The position numbers were made by a program, and so were the translations under genes. This document shows positions 1 to 8,410 of a DNA stretch of 9,975 nucleotides, in pieces. Source of the DNA: Gammaproteobacteria bacterium (GTDB lineage Bacteria; Pseudomonadota; Gammaproteobacteria; Pseudomonadales; Azotimanducaceae); NCBI GenBank assembly GCA_018667205.1, contig JABIVN010000412.1:1-9975 (forward strand), read 5' to 3'. Under the pieces are notes generated by a model that saw only the letters and a list, made by a program, of their open reading frames with translations, was not told where the DNA came from and made no database searches. Within the stretch, counting starts at the first letter, position 1; each line of letters starts with the position of its first letter.

Positions 1-1464
<1,464 letters not shown>

Positions 1465-1480
1465 CTCAGTTTTCCAAAAT

Positions 1481-1666
1481 CTAGTTAATTAAATACAACA
1501 ACCCAGTGCCCAGCAACATACTTGCCAAACCTGCAATCCGCATGGTCCTGTCGTTTATTTCAGACAACATCATCACCATCTCTCGCCATCGTCTTGGATA
1601 GAGAAAAGGAAGAATGCCTTCTAATACCAGCACAAGACAGAGTGCAATGCCAAGATCATGCCACAT
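1481..1666 (-). CDS. Small inner-membrane protein of the DUF2065 (YjeT) family
   Basis: A 61-residue protein with two hydrophobic segments, about residues 4-23 (LGIALCLVLVLEGILPFLYP) and 43-60 (MRIAGLASMLLGTGLLYLI). They flank a short basic and polar turn with RRWREM. The EG(I/L)LPFL and PRRWR pattern and the size match DUF2065, whose function is unknown. In many gammaproteobacteria it lies between hflC and hisZ or purA, as here. The start is the ATG at 1666, giving the usual MWxDL beginning. No Shine-Dalgarno sequence is visible before it (upstream bases read CCATAAAATACC). A TAAAAT hexamer sits only 4-9 bases before the ATG, too close to serve easily as a -10 box. Position after the hflC terminator suggests it begins a separate transcript with hisZ and purA. 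Confidence 0.88.
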   Translation of the reverse strand: MWHDLGIALCLVLVLEGILPFLYPRRWREMVMMLSEINDRTMRIAGLASMLLGTGLLYLIN

Positions 1667-1747
1667 GGTATTTTATGGACGTCTACTGAACGCCTTACCC
1701 CTCTTACCTATTGATGGGCCTCAATAAACTGAACCCGAAAGCGATAC

Positions 1748-1810
1748 TCTGGGGAAGCATCCCGAAGGAGCACCCCGAAGGAGCACCCCGGAGGAGCACC
1801 CCGAAGAGGC
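1748..1810. repeat. 13-bp tandem direct repeat in the hflC-DUF2065 spacer
   Basis: On the + strand the unit CCCGAAGGAGCAC occurs at 1761-1773 and 1774-1786 exactly, and at 1787-1799 with one change (CCCGGAGGAGCAC). A partial copy follows at 1800-1810 (CCCGAAGAGGC), and a degenerate unit precedes at 1748-1760. The period is not a multiple of three and no gene reads through it. It lies between the hflC terminator and the DUF2065 gene, so it would fall within or just before the leader of the DUF2065-hisZ-purA transcript. No function is evident. It looks like a small minisatellite that could vary in copy number between strains. Confidence 0.85.
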
Positions 1811-1832
1811 TTTTCAAGAGACACTTCTGGTC

Positions 1833-1864
1833 AAAAAAAACGGGCAGCTTGTGACAGCTACCCG
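1833..1864 (-). terminator. Rho-independent terminator after hflC
   Basis: Read on the minus strand, a stem CGGGTAGCT / AGCTGCCCG (9 bp with one G-T wobble) encloses a 6-base loop GTCACA at 1841-1864. Eight Ts follow directly at 1840-1833. It lies 39 bp past the hflC stop codon. The + strand has no T-run on the other side, so it acts only in the minus direction. It closes the tsaE-to-hflC run and separates it from DUF2065-hisZ-purA. Confidence 0.93.
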
Positions 1865-1903
1865 ATCTTTAAACGCGCAAACTAACTGGTTCGGCGCCTG
1901 GGG

Positions 1904-2782
1904 TCAACGACTCGCGCCGGTGCTGTTGTTCAAATACTTGAAAAACTCGCTATCTGGCTGAATCAGCAGGATATCTCCCTTGTTGGAAAATGTTCGCTGA
2001 TAGGCTGACATGCTGCGGGAAAATTCATAAAAGTCCTTGTCCTTGGTGTAAGCGGCCGCATATATCCGGGCAGCTAATGCATCACCTTCACCGCGAACCT
2101 CTTCTGCCTTACCGTACGCTTCCGCTAGAATCACCTCACGTTGCTTATCAGCATCAGCCCGTATACCCACGGCCAATTCCTGCCCTTTGGCGCGATGTTC
2201 ACGCGCTTCAATGTCCCGCTCCGTGTTCATACGGTTATAGACCGACTGGCTCACTTCGGGCGGAAGGTCAATTCGCTTAACCCGGACGTCAATGACTGAC
2301 ACACCCAATTCCTCCTGTGCGACCATATTAAGCCGGTCAGTCAGGACTTTCATCAGTTCGTCACGTTCACCAGACACGACCTCGTGCAGGGTTCGCTTAC
2401 TAATTTCATTTCGCAGACCGTTATTGATTCGTTCCTTCAACAGTTCCTCCGCTCGTCGCTCATCACCTGAGGTCGCGGTATAGTAGGTCTGTACGTTATC
2501 AACTTTAAATTTTGCGAATGAATCGACAATGACCGCTTTCTTTTCAAGCGTCAAAAATCGTTCCGAAGGTGCATCAGAAGTTCGCACTCGACCGTCAAAC
2601 TTTCGCACTTCATTGATAATGGGAAGTTTGATATGCAAGCCTGGCTTGATGTCATCGTTAACGACCCGACCAAACTCAAGCAAAATACCTCGCTCCAACT
2701 CAGTCACGACATATAACGAGTTCACGCCCAAAAGACCCAGTAATACTAGGACGAATCCGACAACAAAAGATCGGTTACCCAT
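1904..2782 (-). CDS. hflC: HflC, SPFH-family partner of HflK and modulator of FtsH protease
   Basis: HflC and HflK form a large membrane assembly on the periplasmic side that encloses or regulates the FtsH protease. The 292 residues begin with a short cytoplasmic tip and one membrane anchor at about residues 5-25 (FVVGFVLVLLGLLGVNSLYV). A Band 7/SPFH domain follows, starting VVTELERGILLEFGRVV. A charged helical region comes next (RMNTERDIEAREHRAKGQE, then ADADKQREVILAEAYGKAEE), and the typical end DILLIQPDSEFFKYLN. The ATG at 2782 overlaps the hflK stop by one base (TAATG), with GGGAG at 2791-2795 as ribosome-binding site, so the pair is translationally coupled. Length is close to Pseudomonas-type HflC and shorter than the E. 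coli protein (about 334). Confidence 0.96.
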   Translation of the reverse strand: MGNRSFVVGFVLVLLGLLGVNSLYVVTELERGILLEFGRVVNDDIKPGLHIKLPIINEVRKFDGRVRTSDAPSERFLTLEKKAVIVDSFAKFKVDNVQTYYTATSGDERRAEELLKERINNGLRNEISKRTLHEVVSGERDELMKVLTDRLNMVAQEELGVSVIDVRVKRIDLPPEVSQSVYNRMNTERDIEAREHRAKGQELAVGIRADADKQREVILAEAYGKAEEVRGEGDALAARIYAAAYTKDKDFYEFSRSMSAYQRTFSNKGDILLIQPDSEFFKYLNNSTGASR

Positions 2783-3924
2783 TAGCGTCTCTCCCTTCGT
2801 TCACCAGCTTCAATGTTGTTGCCATAATTCGCTCCACTATTTTCCTCAGTCGAACGGCCGGTTGAAACCTGGCCTGCCTGATTCTGTTCCAAGATCTTAT
2901 CAAGAGGCAGGTACAAGATATTGTTTCCACCCTCCACATCAATCATTACCTTGGTAGAATTTGACATGACGCTTTCAAGCGTATCGATATACATCCGACT
3001 TTTAGTCACCTCCGGCGCCAGCTTGTATTCAGCATAAAGCTTATTAAAGCGTTCGGCTTCACCCCGTGACTGAGCAGTTACTCTTTCTTTATAACCCTGC
3101 GCTTCTTCAGTGTATCGCTGGCCTTGGCCTCGAGCTTCCGGCACAACCTGATTAGCGTAGGCGTCAGCTTCGTTCCTGAGCCGCACTTCGTCTTCTCGGG
3201 CCTTGATCACGTCATCGAAGGCCGCTCGTACTGCATCTGGTGGCGCTGTCTCTTCAATGTTGACCTGCGTGACGTTAATGCCAGTCCCGTAGTCAACCAT
3301 GTGGGTTTGGATTCGGGCCTTAACCGCAATCGCTACGTCAGCACGGCCTTCAGTCAGCACTTCATGCATTTCGGTTGAACCAACGACATGTCGCAGCGCG
3401 CTCTCTGTAGCCTGGTAAAGGCTCTTGTCCGGCTCTCTAACGTTCAACAGATACGCCGTGATGTCGCTGATAACGTACTGAACCGTCATTTTTACTTTGA
3501 CGATGTTTTCGTCTTCCGTAAGCATCTCTGAATCATGGGAACTCGATCGAACCCCGGTGACGTTCTCGACCATCACCTGATCAACAAGCGGGGGGTTCCA
3601 ATGCAATCCTGGCAGCACAACCTCGTCCAGCTTCTTGCCAAAACGCAGCACAACACCACGCTCCTGCTGGTCCACCGTATAAACGCCCATGACGCCATAG
3701 ATTACCGCGAGCACCAATACGATGAGCCCGATCATGCCCATACTAATAGACTCGGACCCACCGCCGCCTGACGAATTCGAACCAGAGCCGCCGCCAAACA
3801 TTTGTGATAAGTTCGCCTGTAACTTTCGGAACGCCTCGTCTAGATCTGGCGGTCCGTCTTTATCTCGATTTCCCCAGGGATCTTTATCGCCCTGATCTCC
3901 ACCGCCTGGTTCGTTCCAAGCCAT
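2782..3924 (-). CDS. hflK: HflK, SPFH-family partner of HflC and modulator of FtsH protease
   Basis: The 380-residue protein starts MAWNEPGGGDQGDKDPWG, the conserved HflK beginning. A glycine- and serine-rich cytoplasmic stretch at 44-58 (GGGSGSNSSGGGGSE) comes next, then one membrane segment at about 61-83 (MGMIGLIVLVLAVIYGVMGV). The Band 7/SPFH domain begins at VDQQERGVVLRFGK (84-97). A long charged helix region follows (EVRLRNEADAYANQVVPEARG), and then SRMYIDTLESVMSN and the LYLPLDKI motif. The last 35 or so residues are polar and probably disordered. The ATG at 3924 has a good AGGAGAAG ribosome-binding site. The gene lies 99 bp after hflX and overlaps hflC by one base. With HflC it forms the membrane complex that restrains FtsH degradation of membrane proteins. 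Confidence 0.97.
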   Translation of the reverse strand: MAWNEPGGGDQGDKDPWGNRDKDGPPDLDEAFRKLQANLSQMFGGGSGSNSSGGGGSESISMGMIGLIVLVLAVIYGVMGVYTVDQQERGVVLRFGKKLDEVVLPGLHWNPPLVDQVMVENVTGVRSSSHDSEMLTEDENIVKVKMTVQYVISDITAYLLNVREPDKSLYQATESALRHVVGSTEMHEVLTEGRADVAIAVKARIQTHMVDYGTGINVTQVNIEETAPPDAVRAAFDDVIKAREDEVRLRNEADAYANQVVPEARGQGQRYTEEAQGYKERVTAQSRGEAERFNKLYAEYKLAPEVTKSRMYIDTLESVMSNSTKVMIDVEGGNNILYLPLDKILEQNQAGQVSTGRSTEENSGANYGNNIEAGERRERR

Positions 3925-3976
3925 ACTCTTCTCCTAATAAAAGTGCGCGGGAAAGTCATTGCCCCGCTTTAGTTGT

Positions 3977-3988
3977 GTAAGTCCTTAC
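3977..3988. promoter_or_regulatory. Short inverted repeat in the hflX-hflK spacer, possible operator or promoter site
   Basis: The 99-bp spacer between hflX and hflK contains a perfect 5-bp inverted repeat GTAAG-TC-CTTAC. Immediately upstream in the minus direction is TATAAC at 3995-3990, which resembles a -10 box, but no good -35 hexamer lies 16-18 bp before it. A second weak stem, GCGGG / CCCGC with an 11-base loop, spans 3947-3967. A promoter for hflKC here is possible but not established. A 12-bp palindrome can easily arise by chance. Confidence 0.2.
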
Positions 3989-4023
3989 GGTTATAAGTCT
4001 GCATACCTTGTTGTACGCATTAC

Positions 4024-5328
4024 CTAGGGAACAGATTGTCCCGCTAGCTTGTTCTGGGTAATTTTTCGAAAACTGCTCTCCTGAATCCTGAGATGCATCT
4101 CTACAGAGCCGTCTTCACAGGGTCTTTCCGCTACAACGGCACCAAGTTCAAAAAACTGGGCCCTAATCCGACCATCCTGTGGTCGAACCTTAACATTAGT
4201 TTCTATGACTGCCTCACCTATTCGTTCTGCAATCGCCTCAAGCAACAACGCTTTTCCCGCGCCATCAATACTGGAAACCCAGACTTTAGTGACGACACCC
4301 TGGGCATTTCGATCAATTCTTGGCTCCTCCTCCAGCAGATCTACCTTATTGTAAACCATCAACTGGGGGGTCGCTTCTGCTCCGATCTCTTCCAGCACCA
4401 CGTTGACTTCGCTTATTTGTTCGCCGCGCAGAGGGGACGCTGCATCCACCACATGCAATATCAGGTCAGCCTGGCTAACTTCCTCTAAGGTCGCCCTGAA
4501 TGCATCGACCAGAGAATGCGGGAGCTGGCGGATAAAACCCACCGTGTCCGCCAAAACAGCGTTACCGACTACCGGCAATTCGAGCTTTCGGAGCGTTGGA
4601 TCCAGCGTCGCAAACAACTGATTCTCCACTAGAACATCAGCAGCACAGAGCTGGTTGAACAGCGTTGACTTGCCAGCATTAGTATACCCCGCAAGTGAAA
4701 TTGTTTTCACATCCGACCTAGTCCTGCCCCGTCTGTTGTGCTCGCGTTGAGACTGAACCTTCGCAAGCCGGCCGTTAATTCGCTTAATTCGATCAGAGAC
4801 CATACGCTGGTCTGACTCGAGTTGGGTCTCACCCGCCCCCCCCAAACCAGATGACGCCCCGGCTCCAGCACCGCGACCCGAACCACCTCTCTGGCGATCG
4901 AGGTGAGACCAGCCACGCACCAGTCGCGAAGATGCATGGTCCAGTTGTGCAAGCTCCACCTGAAGCTTACCCTCGTGAGTTCTTGCTCTTCTTGCAAAGA
5001 TTTCCAGAATCAACCCGGTACGACCAAGCACTCTTTTGTCGAGGGCCTGTTCAAGGTTTCTTTCCTGGGTGGGCGACAGATCATCACCAAATATGACGAG
5101 ATCACATGCCTGGTCAGCTAAGAACGCTGCGATTTCATCGACCTTACCACCGCCTATAAACGTACCCGGATGCGGGTACCTTCGATTGCTTGAGAGACAA
5201 CCCACGGGAACCAACCCTGCCGAACGCACGAGTTCCTTCAGCTCTACAATCGTCGCAAGCTCTGAGTTGTGCTTCTGTATATGGACCAGCAACGCTTTAC
5301 TGCCGGATTTTGGTCGATCTAAAAACAA
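4024..5328 (-). CDS. hflX: Ribosome-associated GTPase HflX
   Basis: HflX is a translational GTPase that binds stalled or idle 70S ribosomes and splits them, notably after heat stress. The 434 residues show the HflX N-terminal domain (1-130, including LSPTQERNLEQ and RTHEGKLQVELAQL) and a helical linker with GETQLE at 166-171. The G domain follows: G1 GYTNAGKS 214-221, FATLDPTLR 239-247, G3 DTVGF 261-265, G4 NKVD 327-330 and G5-like SSIDG 352-356. A C-terminal domain completes it. The start is a TTG at 5328, 2 bp after the hfq stop. Its product MFLDRP resembles the short MFxxR start of homologues, but the ribosome-binding site is weak (GAAGAG about 11 bases away). Oddly, the usual GGIGLRGPGETQLE loop is expanded by about 10 residues of Gly, Ala, Ser and Arg (148-165), partly encoded by a G8 tract. 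Confidence 0.96.
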   Translation of the reverse strand: MFLDRPKSGSKALLVHIQKHNSELATIVELKELVRSAGLVPVGCLSSNRRYPHPGTFIGGGKVDEIAAFLADQACDLVIFGDDLSPTQERNLEQALDKRVLGRTGLILEIFARRARTHEGKLQVELAQLDHASSRLVRGWSHLDRQRGGSGRGAGAGASSGLGGAGETQLESDQRMVSDRIKRINGRLAKVQSQREHNRRGRTRSDVKTISLAGYTNAGKSTLFNQLCAADVLVENQLFATLDPTLRKLELPVVGNAVLADTVGFIRQLPHSLVDAFRATLEEVSQADLILHVVDAASPLRGEQISEVNVVLEEIGAEATPQLMVYNKVDLLEEEPRIDRNAQGVVTKVWVSSIDGAGKALLLEAIAERIGEAVIETNVKVRPQDGRIRAQFFELGAVVAERPCEDGSVEMHLRIQESSFRKITQNKLAGQSVP

Positions 5329-5330
5329 GC

Positions 5331-5561
5331 TTATTCGGTCTCTTCAGTCGGCATCGTCACGGCTCGTGAAGGCACTACTGTTGATATAGAGGACTTGTAA
5401 ATCATCTGGTTTACGGTGTTTCGTAAAAGGATGACAAACTGATCAAACGATTCTATTTGGCCCTGCAATTTGATCCCACTAACCAAATAGATTGATACAG
5501 GGATACGATCTTTTCGCAGCGCATTAAGAAACGGGTCTTGCAGAGATTGCCCTTTTGACAT
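5331..5561 (-). CDS. hfq: RNA chaperone Hfq, short form with Ser at position 57
   Basis: Hfq is a hexameric Sm-like ring that binds U-rich and A-rich RNA and pairs small RNAs with mRNAs. The 76 residues begin [19 protein letters not shown], with proximal-face Q8 and rim basic residues R16, K17 and R19. Distal-face residues follow: Y25, G29, I30, K31 and Q33. The Sm1 stretch [13 protein letters not shown] includes D40, Q41 and F42. The Sm2 motif is usually [12 protein letters not shown] but here reads [12 protein letters not shown], so K56 is kept and His57 is replaced by Ser (codon TCC at 5393-5391). The tail after the core is only about 10 residues, against about 35 in E. coli, yet ends in the same acidic EETE. 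The ATG at 5561 is preferred over one 8 codons upstream because AGGAG lies 6 bases before it and [10 protein letters not shown] is the conserved start. hflX follows after 2 bp, the usual arrangement. Confidence 0.97.
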   Translation of the reverse strand: MSKGQSLQDPFLNALRKDRIPVSIYLVSGIKLQGQIESFDQFVILLRNTVNQMIYKSSISTVVPSRAVTMPTEETE

Positions 5562-5565
5562 GTTG

Positions 5566-5572
5566 CTCTCCT
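5566..5572 (-). promoter_or_regulatory. Ribosome-binding site that fixes the hfq start
   Basis: On the minus strand AGGAGAG precedes the ATG at 5561; its AGGAG core is 6 bases away, near ideal. The in-frame ATG at 5585 has no such sequence before it, and the AGGAG lies inside the stretch that ATG would translate. The shorter Hfq is therefore the supported product. Confidence 0.8.
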
Positions 5573-5612
5573 GGGATTCCTGCATTCCAGCCGCAATCGA
5601 GGTGGAGGAATC

Positions 5613-5627
5613 ATTAAATGAATAATA
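5613..5627 (-). promoter_or_regulatory. AT-rich -10-like elements upstream of hfq (tentative promoter)
   Basis: The 131-bp spacer between miaA and hfq is the largest gap in the tsaE-to-hflX run. On the minus strand it holds TATTAT at 5627-5622 and TTTAAT at 5618-5613, each one mismatch from TATAAT and placed about 50-65 bases before the hfq ATG. No good -35 hexamer sits at the right distance from either. A TTGACC further up at about 5673-5668 is too far away. In E. coli, hfq is transcribed from its own promoters within and near miaA, which makes a promoter here plausible, but the sequence does not prove it. Confidence 0.22.
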
Positions 5628-5692
5628 CTAAGCCAACGTCCTGTACTGTTTGGGCCAACCGGGCTCAAGGTCAACACTCACTTCTTTGACGA

Positions 5693-6619
5693 CTATTTTA
5701 ATATGGTGCTGTTAATCACGAATTTCAAGGCCTGCTGGGTATTTGGCTCTGCCAGAAGATTGAGGTTTTTCCAGCTCTTTAACCAGGTATGCTGCCGCTT
5801 AGCCAGTTGGCGGGTAGCCGCCAAAGCTGAGTTGATCATGGTTTGTTCATCTATTTCAGCCTCAAGAAACGACCAGATCTGGCGATAACCCACCGCTTTT
5901 ATCGCCGGCAAGTGAGAGTGAATACCCGGGCTTTCACGCAGCATCTGCACTTCTTCTACAAATCCCGCTTTTAACATTTCCATGAAACGACGCTCTATGA
6001 CCTGGTGCAGCGCCAAACGGTCATCAGGAATAATGGCGATTTCGAGCAGCGGAAAGGGGCATGCTTGAACAGACCGACGATGCAGCGTTGATAATGGAAT
6101 ACCCGTCAGCCGAAAGACCTCTATCGCACGCTGCAGCCTCTGGGGATCTGTAGCCTTGATTCGTTTGGACGATTCAAGGTCAACCCGCGCCAACTCCTGA
6201 TGCACATGCGCCCAGCCGTGCTGTTCTGCCTGACGTAATATTTCAGCCCTAATGCCCGGGTCGGCCGCAGGAAGCTCTGCCATACCCTCTTTTAGACCCT
6301 TGAGGTACAGCATCGTGCCGCCTGAAATGATCGCTAACTTTCCTTCACGCTGGATCTGTGAGACTAGGGCAATACAATCTTTGCGAAATTCAGCGGCAGA
6401 ATACGGGTCTTTCGGGTCCCGAATATCGATAAGGTGATGCTTTACCTCTGCCTGCGTCGCTGCATCAGGCTTGGCTGAGCCGATATCCATACCTTGGTAT
6501 ACCTGCGCAGAATCGGCACTGATGATCTCTGCACCGAGATGCCTGGCCAGCTCCAAAGTCAGTAGCGATTTTCCACTGGCGGTTGGACCGGTGATCACGA
6601 GTGCACCCCTCAAGCTCAC
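5693..6619 (-). CDS. miaA: tRNA dimethylallyltransferase MiaA
   Basis: MiaA transfers the dimethylallyl group from DMAPP to N6 of A37 in tRNAs that read codons starting with U, giving i6A, the precursor of ms2i6A. The 308 residues match the family. They show a P-loop GPTASGKS at 11-18 and [16 protein letters not shown] at 36-51 with the catalytic Asp36. HHLIDIRDP is at 61-69, [10 protein letters not shown] at 100-109 and [11 protein letters not shown] at 158-168. Near the end is [16 protein letters not shown], the C-terminal tRNA-contact signature. The start is a GTG at 6619 whose bases overlap the mutL TGA stop (GTGA, 4-bp overlap), with GAGAGG just upstream, so it is probably translationally coupled to mut[19 protein letters not shown] gives the usual short lead before the P-loop, supporting this start. 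Confidence 0.97.
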   Translation of the reverse strand: MSLRGALVITGPTASGKSLLTLELARHLGAEIISADSAQVYQGMDIGSAKPDAATQAEVKHHLIDIRDPKDPYSAAEFRKDCIALVSQIQREGKLAIISGGTMLYLKGLKEGMAELPAADPGIRAEILRQAEQHGWAHVHQELARVDLESSKRIKATDPQRLQRAIEVFRLTGIPLSTLHRRSVQACPFPLLEIAIIPDDRLALHQVIERRFMEMLKAGFVEEVQMLRESPGIHSHLPAIKAVGYRQIWSFLEAEIDEQTMINSALAATRQLAKRQHTWLKSWKNLNLLAEPNTQQALKFVINSTILK

Positions 6620-8391
6620 CTACCTCTCAGGAATAGACTGTCAAGCTCTGCCAAACTCAGCTCGCACCAAGTGGGTCGTCCATGATTGCATTGACCAGAT
6701 CGTTCGGTTTCTTCCATATCCCGCAACAAGGCGTTCATTTCAGGGATCGTTAATCGCCTGTTTGCTCGAACGGAACCATGGCAGGCCATTGTTGAAAGGA
6801 TTTCGTCCCGGTGCTCCTCAATACGTGTGCTCTGGCCATATTCAGCCAGATCCGAAAGGACATCACGCACCAACTGCTCTACATTGCTCTTCGCCAGCAA
6901 CGTTGGCACCGCTCGCACAATGATGGATTCCTCACTCACCCGCGCAACCTCGATGCCCAGAGCCGCAAACTCGGCGCTGTGCTCGTCAACCAGATTCGCC
7001 TCTTTTTCACTAACAACAACAGAAAGGGGCACCAACATTGGCTGCGTGCGAATTCCTTCAGAGGCGCAGGCTGTTTTCATGTGTTCGTACGTGATTCGCT
7101 CGTGCGCCGCATGCATATCAACAAGAATAAGGCCCGTTCTATTTTCCGAAAGAATATAGATACCGTGGAGCTGCGCAACGGCATAGCCTAGTGGCGGCAT
7201 GGTGATATCGCCGGTCTCTGGGAGTCCTGCACCAGGGTCTTTCGCGAACATTTCACGGTATACGGACATTTGTGGTTCCCGCACCGCTTGAGAGCCCGAC
7301 CGCCCACCGAAGGACATCGGTGCCTGCATGGGTAACGCTGCTGCCGGGACGCCGGAGAGACGAGGATTCGATTCACCTGATAGCGGTTCTTCCGGACGGA
7401 CATCTGCCAGAACATGATGAATTGTCCGGAAGATGAAATCATGGACATCACGGGTTTCACGGAACCGAACCTCATGCTTGGTCGGATGCACGTTGACATC
7501 AACCAGCCGGGGATTAATCGAGAGAAACAGGCAATAAACAGGGTTTCGGCCGTGATACAGGACATCTGAATAGCCTTGCTTCACCGCGTGGGTAACCACC
7601 TTGTCCCTAATGATCCGTCCATTAACGAAAAAGAACTGCTGGTCCGCCTGACTTCGTGAGTAGGTTGGCAGTCCAATCCAGCCTCGTAGCTCCATCCCGC
7701 CCCTTTCCTGGGAGAAACAGACTGAACTCTCTAGAAACGCACTACCAAACACACTGGCAACACGGTGTGCCTCATCGTCACCAACATATTGCTTTGTTGT
7801 TTTCCCATTGTGACTCAGAATGAAACTGACACCAGGATGGCTGAGGCTCACTTTACGAACAACCTCTTCCACTTTCAGAAATTCTGTTCGCTCGGTTCTT
7901 AGGAATTTCCTTCTGGCGGGGGTGTTGAAGAACAGCTCTCGTATCTCAACCGTCGTTCCGCGGGGATGAGGTGCCGGGGAAATTTCAACCTGCATATCTG
8001 CGCCGGATGCCTGAACGCTCCAGCCCGACGAGGCGTCATTCTGTGTGTTAGTCGTTAACTTAAGTCGGGATATAGACGCCACGCTGGCCAGCGCCTCACC
8101 ACGGAACCCTAGTGTGTCAATGGCTTCAAGGTCGCCTTGATCCTTAATCTTGCTGGTAGCATGCCGTGCCAGCGCGAGATTCAGATCGTCTTGGTGAATT
8201 CCTCTGCCATCATCGCGAACACGGATGAGCTTCACACCCCCTGCTTCAACATCAATCTCGATCCTGGTTGCATCCGCATCGAGTGAATTTTCAAGCATCT
8301 CCTTGACCACGGAGGCCGGTCGTTCCACGACCTCTCCTGCTGCAATTTGGTTAGAGAGACGCTTATCAAGCTGTGTAATTCTTTGATGCAT
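6616..8391 (-). CDS. mutL: DNA mismatch repair protein MutL, endonuclease type
   Basis: MutL couples mismatch recognition by MutS to downstream strand incision and excision. The 591 residues start with a GHKL ATPase domain: ENSLDA at 34-39 (catalytic Glu34, Mg-binding Asn35), DDGRGI 60-65, RHATSKI 76-82 and GFRGEAL 95-101. The transducer domain follows, with [11 protein letters not shown] and [13 protein letters not shown] at 298-310. A variable linker spans about 335-395, then comes the C-terminal dimerisation domain from about 398. That domain contains [12 protein letters not shown] at 425-436, which fits the metal-binding endonuclease pattern D(Q/M)HA(X)2E(X)4E, together with ACHGSVR at 536-542 and CNHGRP at 568-573. 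E. coli MutL, which relies on MutH, lacks this motif. The ATG at 8391 has an AGAAGGG-like ribosome-binding site and lies 19 bp after amiB. Confidence 0.97.
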   Translation of the reverse strand: MHQRITQLDKRLSNQIAAGEVVERPASVVKEMLENSLDADATRIEIDVEAGGVKLIRVRDDGRGIHQDDLNLALARHATSKIKDQGDLEAIDTLGFRGEALASVASISRLKLTTNTQNDASSGWSVQASGADMQVEISPAPHPRGTTVEIRELFFNTPARRKFLRTERTEFLKVEEVVRKVSLSHPGVSFILSHNGKTTKQYVGDDEAHRVASVFGSAFLESSVCFSQERGGMELRGWIGLPTYSRSQADQQFFFVNGRIIRDKVVTHAVKQGYSDVLYHGRNPVYCLFLSINPRLVDVNVHPTKHEVRFRETRDVHDFIFRTIHHVLADVRPEEPLSGESNPRLSGVPAAALPMQAPMSFGGRSGSQAVREPQMSVYREMFAKDPGAGLPETGDITMPPLGYAVAQLHGIYILSENRTGLILVDMHAAHERITYEHMKTACASEGIRTQPMLVPLSVVVSEKEANLVDEHSAEFAALGIEVARVSEESIIVRAVPTLLAKSNVEQLVRDVLSDLAEYGQSTRIEEHRDEILSTMACHGSVRANRRLTIPEMNALLRDMEETERSGQCNHGRPTWCELSLAELDSLFLRGR

Positions 8392-8410
8392 GAACCCTTC
8401 TTTGCCGATG

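Noticed and set aside
1687..1758. Possible small peptide on the minus strand (about 18 codons, starting MLPQSIAFGF) between the repeat and DUF2065
   Set aside because: No ribosome-binding site, no hydrophobic or other recognisable pattern, and too short to tell from chance.
1748..1810. CRISPR-like array
   Set aside because: The units are 13 bp and directly adjacent with no spacers, so this is a tandem repeat and not a CRISPR.
2529..2957. 142-codon + strand frame across the hflC/hflK junction
   Set aside because: It is antisense to two well-conserved genes and has a low-complexity product typical of a shadow frame.
5331..5585. Longer Hfq starting at the ATG at 5585 with eight extra N-terminal residues
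   Set aside because: No ribosome-binding site precedes it, whereas a strong AGGAG precedes the ATG at 5561, and [10 protein letters not shown] is the conserved Hfq start.
5641..5692. Terminator after miaA
   Set aside because: The only stem visible (TTGxGCC / GGCxCAA near 5650-5670) has a mismatch and no T-run after it.
6471..6923. 150-codon + strand frame opposite the miaA/mutL junction
   Set aside because: It is antisense to the conserved ends of MiaA and MutL, with no family resemblance.
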